Shown one piece after another: positions 60,441 through 64,000 of a stretch of DNA of 64,000 bases. Below the pieces are notes generated by a model that saw only the letters and a program-made list of their open reading frames with translations, made no database searches and was not told where the DNA came from. Made by a program: the position numbers and the translations under genes. Numbering within the stretch: position 1 is the first letter of the stretch; every line of letters starts with the position of its first letter. The DNA is from Argopecten irradians (lineage: Eukaryota; Mollusca; Bivalvia; Pectinida; Pectinidae), in the NCBI RefSeq assembly GCF_041381155.1, contig NC_091143.1, positions 27,901,331-27,965,330 of the forward strand, written 5' to 3'.

Positions 60441-61556
60441 AAGTGCTATTTAGAGCCAGTATTACAACGATGATAAGGTTGTTATCAAGTTACTTAACCC
60501 ATGCCCTAGTTACATTATGTATCTCTTACTCCATAGTTACTCCATATATTCATCAAACCAAAACACGTTTTACCAACAGATTCCATGTTTTAGTATTAAA
60601 TAGATGGCTCACCGCACTTATCCATACGCTATATAATTATGGCTCGCATCATTCCTATGCAATGAATTATTCACTTGATGATTCAACTGGATGATTACAC
60701 ACATGCTCTATTTGAATTGAATAACGTATTGATTTTATTCAACGTGTGCATTCATGTGCATGCACTTTTGTCTAAGTTTATCAGATTTCGAGCGAGCATG
60801 TGTTTTATCGTCATGACAATACGTTCCAAGCATGACTCAGCATTTCATATTAATAACATTTTTGTATCAGCTAGTGTCATATACCTGTACAGTATCTGTC
60901 ACTCAACGAATAGAGCACTGTATATGTGAGGTATTTGCTGTAAATCCTCTTTGTAGTTGTTCTTTGCTTATGAATAAATGTTCATTATTAGCAATGTAGT
61001 TATCTTTAAAAACCCGTTTTTGTGTTGTTTACGTTGATTTTCCTATTTCTGCAATGTATCTATCTTTGTCGTATGTCTTTGAGTTTGTTCGGGGGTACTT
61101 AGTTCTCATTATAAGATCATCGCTATGGGGGCACTGGTCGATTTAGAGTTCTTTTGTCAGACTGATCCTTCCATCTTTAGGTAAGTGTCCTTCTACACAT
61201 TTCATGCATAAATTGTTAGTAAAATTGCTGTCTTCTTTGTAGAAACATAATGAGTACAGTGGTAGTGGTACTTGAACATGTTACTCCACAACGCATCACT
61301 GGTTCCGCGTTGTTTCGCCTTTGGTTAAAATCAAAACACTGAGTGATATACAGTGTAAAAGTTTAGTTCATTTTTTTTCTTTCAAAAGCGATAAGATATA
61401 TACCCACAAAGGATTTCAATTCAGAACCGTGGCCATTTTGTATTGTTCAAATCAATTTACTAACATATTTTAAAGTGAATATTTTTAAGCAAAATTTAGA
61501 GATCGTTGTGGTGATTGTTATTAGATTGTGAATCATCCAGTATTTAGAAAATGTGT

Positions 61557-61760
61557 TTGTTTGTTTGTTGATTAATTAAGCGTCCTATTAACAACCAGGG
61601 TCATTTAAGGACGGCCTCCCATGTACATGTATGTGGTTTGTTGCGTGTGAGAAGTGCTAGGTTCATGTTTTGGGAGATATGTTTGTGTTGTTCCTTCTTG
61701 TATAGTGGAATAGTGGAACTGTTGCCCTTTTTATGTGTTATGTCACTGAAGTATTAAAGA
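61557..61760 (-). repeat. SINE-like family R1, 3' third
   Basis: Begins TTTGTTTGTTTGTTGATTAA and runs to CCCTTTTTATGTGTTATGTC; then unique sequence. A typical 5'-truncated insertion. Confidence 0.8.
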
Positions 61761-62293
61761 AGATAAATGAAATCTAAGCAAATTAAATAATTACATGTTG
61801 TATATCTTTAGTTCCCAGCCTTTCAACATAACATCGCCCTGGTACGAAAGCCTATTAATGTTTTAACGTGTTAATCATCTCATTTTTACGCGTTTGTTAT
61901 CTCGTTAAGGCGATATGTTTTCGTTAAGAACCTTTGATTCGGTCAAGACGGTATTATACCGACCTGGTGGAATATAAAATAATGATCTCAGTTAAAAAGA
62001 GATATAATTTTTATCTCGTTATTTAACCATCGATGCCACTATTTTAAATACGCGGATTCAAACAGTTTGCAAACAAAATTTATCGATAAAGTTAAAAATA
62101 GTGACATAAATGCTTAAATGAAGAAAAAGAATCTACCAATCAGAAAGTCGATTTAGTATGAAAATAAACAAAAAATAAGTACAACGAGATAACTAACGCG
62201 TGTTAACGTGATGATTACTGAGTTTTTAACGAGGGAAGTAATTCATTTTCTTTTAGAGTGGCACTTAAAGGTTTTCGCACACCTTAGGGCATC

Positions 62294-62623
62294 CTCGATA
62301 TTCCAGGGGTTCCAATCACTTACGATCACTACACCCCTGGACTAGCTATCTCATGGAATAGTAAAACTGGAGGCAACAGAATAGAACAGGTAATTTAGTC
62401 ATTTGATGTACATCAAAAAACCCGTATAACGGTACACTGTTGTTGACTGTGTGGCTTTGAAGTTGGGCGTCGCTCTCTCTGCAGCCTTCAAATGAAATCT
62501 TTGCTAGCCTGTCATTGATCAAATGTTTTCCGCTGAGCTGCCTTCAATTTCACTATGAGATAGTCCATTGGTGTAGAGATATCGTAAGTGATCGGAACGT
62601 TAACCCCTAGCTGGAATATCGAG
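62294..62623. mobile_element. 330-bp MITE with CTCGATATTCCAG ends
   Basis: CTCGATATTCCAGGGGTTCC at the left and its relative GGAATATCGAG at the right; CACTTACGAT is also shared in inverted order. Non-coding. Confidence 0.75.
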
Positions 62624-63628
62624 AAAGTCCGTGCGTATGAAAAATACTGCACATATAACTTAAAAAAGAACACTGTCTGCACTAACATCTCAGAACATTT
62701 GCATAATTTCTGTTGTTTCATTTTTAAAATATCATTATTCTTGAACCACTTTGTAAAATTTTATGACACTCTTTCCTTCTTTCCTCTAAACAATAAATTG
62801 ACAAAAAAAATGATATATATCTAATACACAAAATAACATACAAAAATTATGATCTGAAAGAATAGTTAATGTTCTATAATGCTACGTCATTAATTTAGAA
62901 TCAACCAGAAATATAAAATCGGATAGATTCTATGCAAAAAAAATGTTTTAAAAATTGTTCAAAGGAAATTTCCTCAGTTCATGTATCAGAAGCGAATGCA
63001 CCTTTACGCGAACTCTTTTGCGTTGAAAAACAAAATAGCCCTATAACCTTTGACCTTAACAATGTGAAGCCGGTTAGCCAAAGGTAAGCATGTTTATCTA
63101 CTGTTTTATGCGATTTTGTTGCTAATTAAGAAATCTTAGCATCACGATATATTGATTTCTTTGCAGTTTGCTCGACAGTTTTTAATCTGGTGCTGTCAGT
63201 CACTCATCGCACAAGCGTGTGCATCTGGTTTTGGAAAAAAATATATCCTATAGTAGGGGTAGGTTATTTATATATTTATCAAAACAGAAGCAGACGCCTG
63301 TGCTCATCGTCACAATATTTATATGTGTATTCGATATACCCGACAATCAACAATGTCAGATGTGAACAGAAAATACACACGAGTTACCAGTGGTTATATG
63401 TAGTCACACAGCACTACATCTCACATAAAATGAATTATGGCATTAATAGCAAATTTTGATTTCTAAAATTATATGTGTTGGATCAATACTTTGATACTCG
63501 TGAATCTGATGTTTTTTTTAATGTTCCAATTTTAGGTGGAAAATGGATAGCAAAGATTTTTATCATCACCTCCCCAAAGTTGTAAGTTGAGATAACTATA
63601 ATTACATGTAAATTATACATGTATTTAA

Positions 63629-64000
63629 AGGCCCACTACCTTTCCGAAACGGTTTTAGATTTTTAAAATGGGAATGTAAAAAGAGATTAATAATTTTGTC
63701 GAGTGACAAAAGTTATTAACTTAACGTTAATACTACACTTATTATCAATTTCTAAACAATTTAATCAAAATAAATAAAATGTTAATTTTCATAACGCGGG
63801 TCGTCTTATGTTTTCCCCCGTCGTCCTAAATACCGCGGGGTAGTTGACTATCACTGCGGCAGACGGTAAAACAGCGAGAATGACTCTCCATTGTTATCAT
63901 GTATTACGCAGGAAATCTTGCATATGTTTGGTGTTGTAACCTCATCTTAAGCCATCGGTATATATTTTCTGAGGTAATTGATGTTTTTAAGAAATCTTTA
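63629..64000. mobile_element. MITE family M2, running off the window
   Basis: AAAGGCCCACTACCTTTCCG is the left terminus; the ATTTTCATAACGCGGGTCGT block follows. The right terminus lies beyond position 64000. Confidence 0.8.

Noticed and set aside
1-64000. CRISPR arrays, operons, phage or plasmid functions
   Set aside because: No regularly spaced repeats with unique spacers and no bacterial gene organisation; introns and SINEs show an animal genome.

Overview
This is eukaryotic, intron-bearing, AT-rich and repeat-dense nuclear DNA. The repeat families and gene structures point to a bivalve mollusc, most likely a scallop; that assignment comes from recognising the repeats, not from a search. 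There are no bacterial operons, CRISPR arrays or rRNA genes. Protein-coding content is sparse: one intact multi-exon transporter gene, one decayed tandem copy of it, one intronless EB-family gene, and remnants of retroelement proteins. Almost everything else is mobile DNA.

Layout. 1-2.8 kb: a broken gag-like reading frame (zinc-knuckle cysteines plus coiled coil, minus strand) between two ~200-bp direct repeats. 3-10 kb: a foldback hairpin, a bivalve repeat ending in a GTCACTTGAGAC palindrome, and SINE-like copies, one carrying a nested MITE. 11.2-20.3 kb (minus strand): a seven-exon monocarboxylate-transporter-like (SLC16/MCT, MFS) gene whose inferred exons join in one frame to about 638 residues; its introns are full of SINE and MITE copies. 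20.4-34.5 kb: diverged tandem repeats, MITEs, several SINE copies and a 1.2-kb terminal-inverted-repeat element with a TAA target duplication. 34.8-48.8 kb (minus strand): a second copy of the transporter, disabled by a frameshift, two in-frame stops, lost splice sites, a 47-bp triplication and a foldback insertion, and apparently lacking its last two exons. Within its span lies a large bivalve repeat (38.9-45.2 kb) that appears split by a 4.26-kb nested element. 49.8-50.9 kb (minus strand): an intact single-exon EB1/MAPRE-like ORF of 361 codons. 51-64 kb: mostly unannotatable DNA with scattered MITEs and SINE fragments.

The most informative new-looking material is (a) a ~520-535 bp SINE-like family with an (AAAC)n tail, whose three full copies have 11-16 bp target duplications; (b) several MITE families whose boundaries are fixed by nested insertions (exact TA and 9-bp target duplications); and (c) the intact/decayed pair of transporter copies, with disabling lesions that can be placed to the base. 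I did not find a convincing new multi-gene system; the window reads as a mobile-element landscape around a local transporter duplication.
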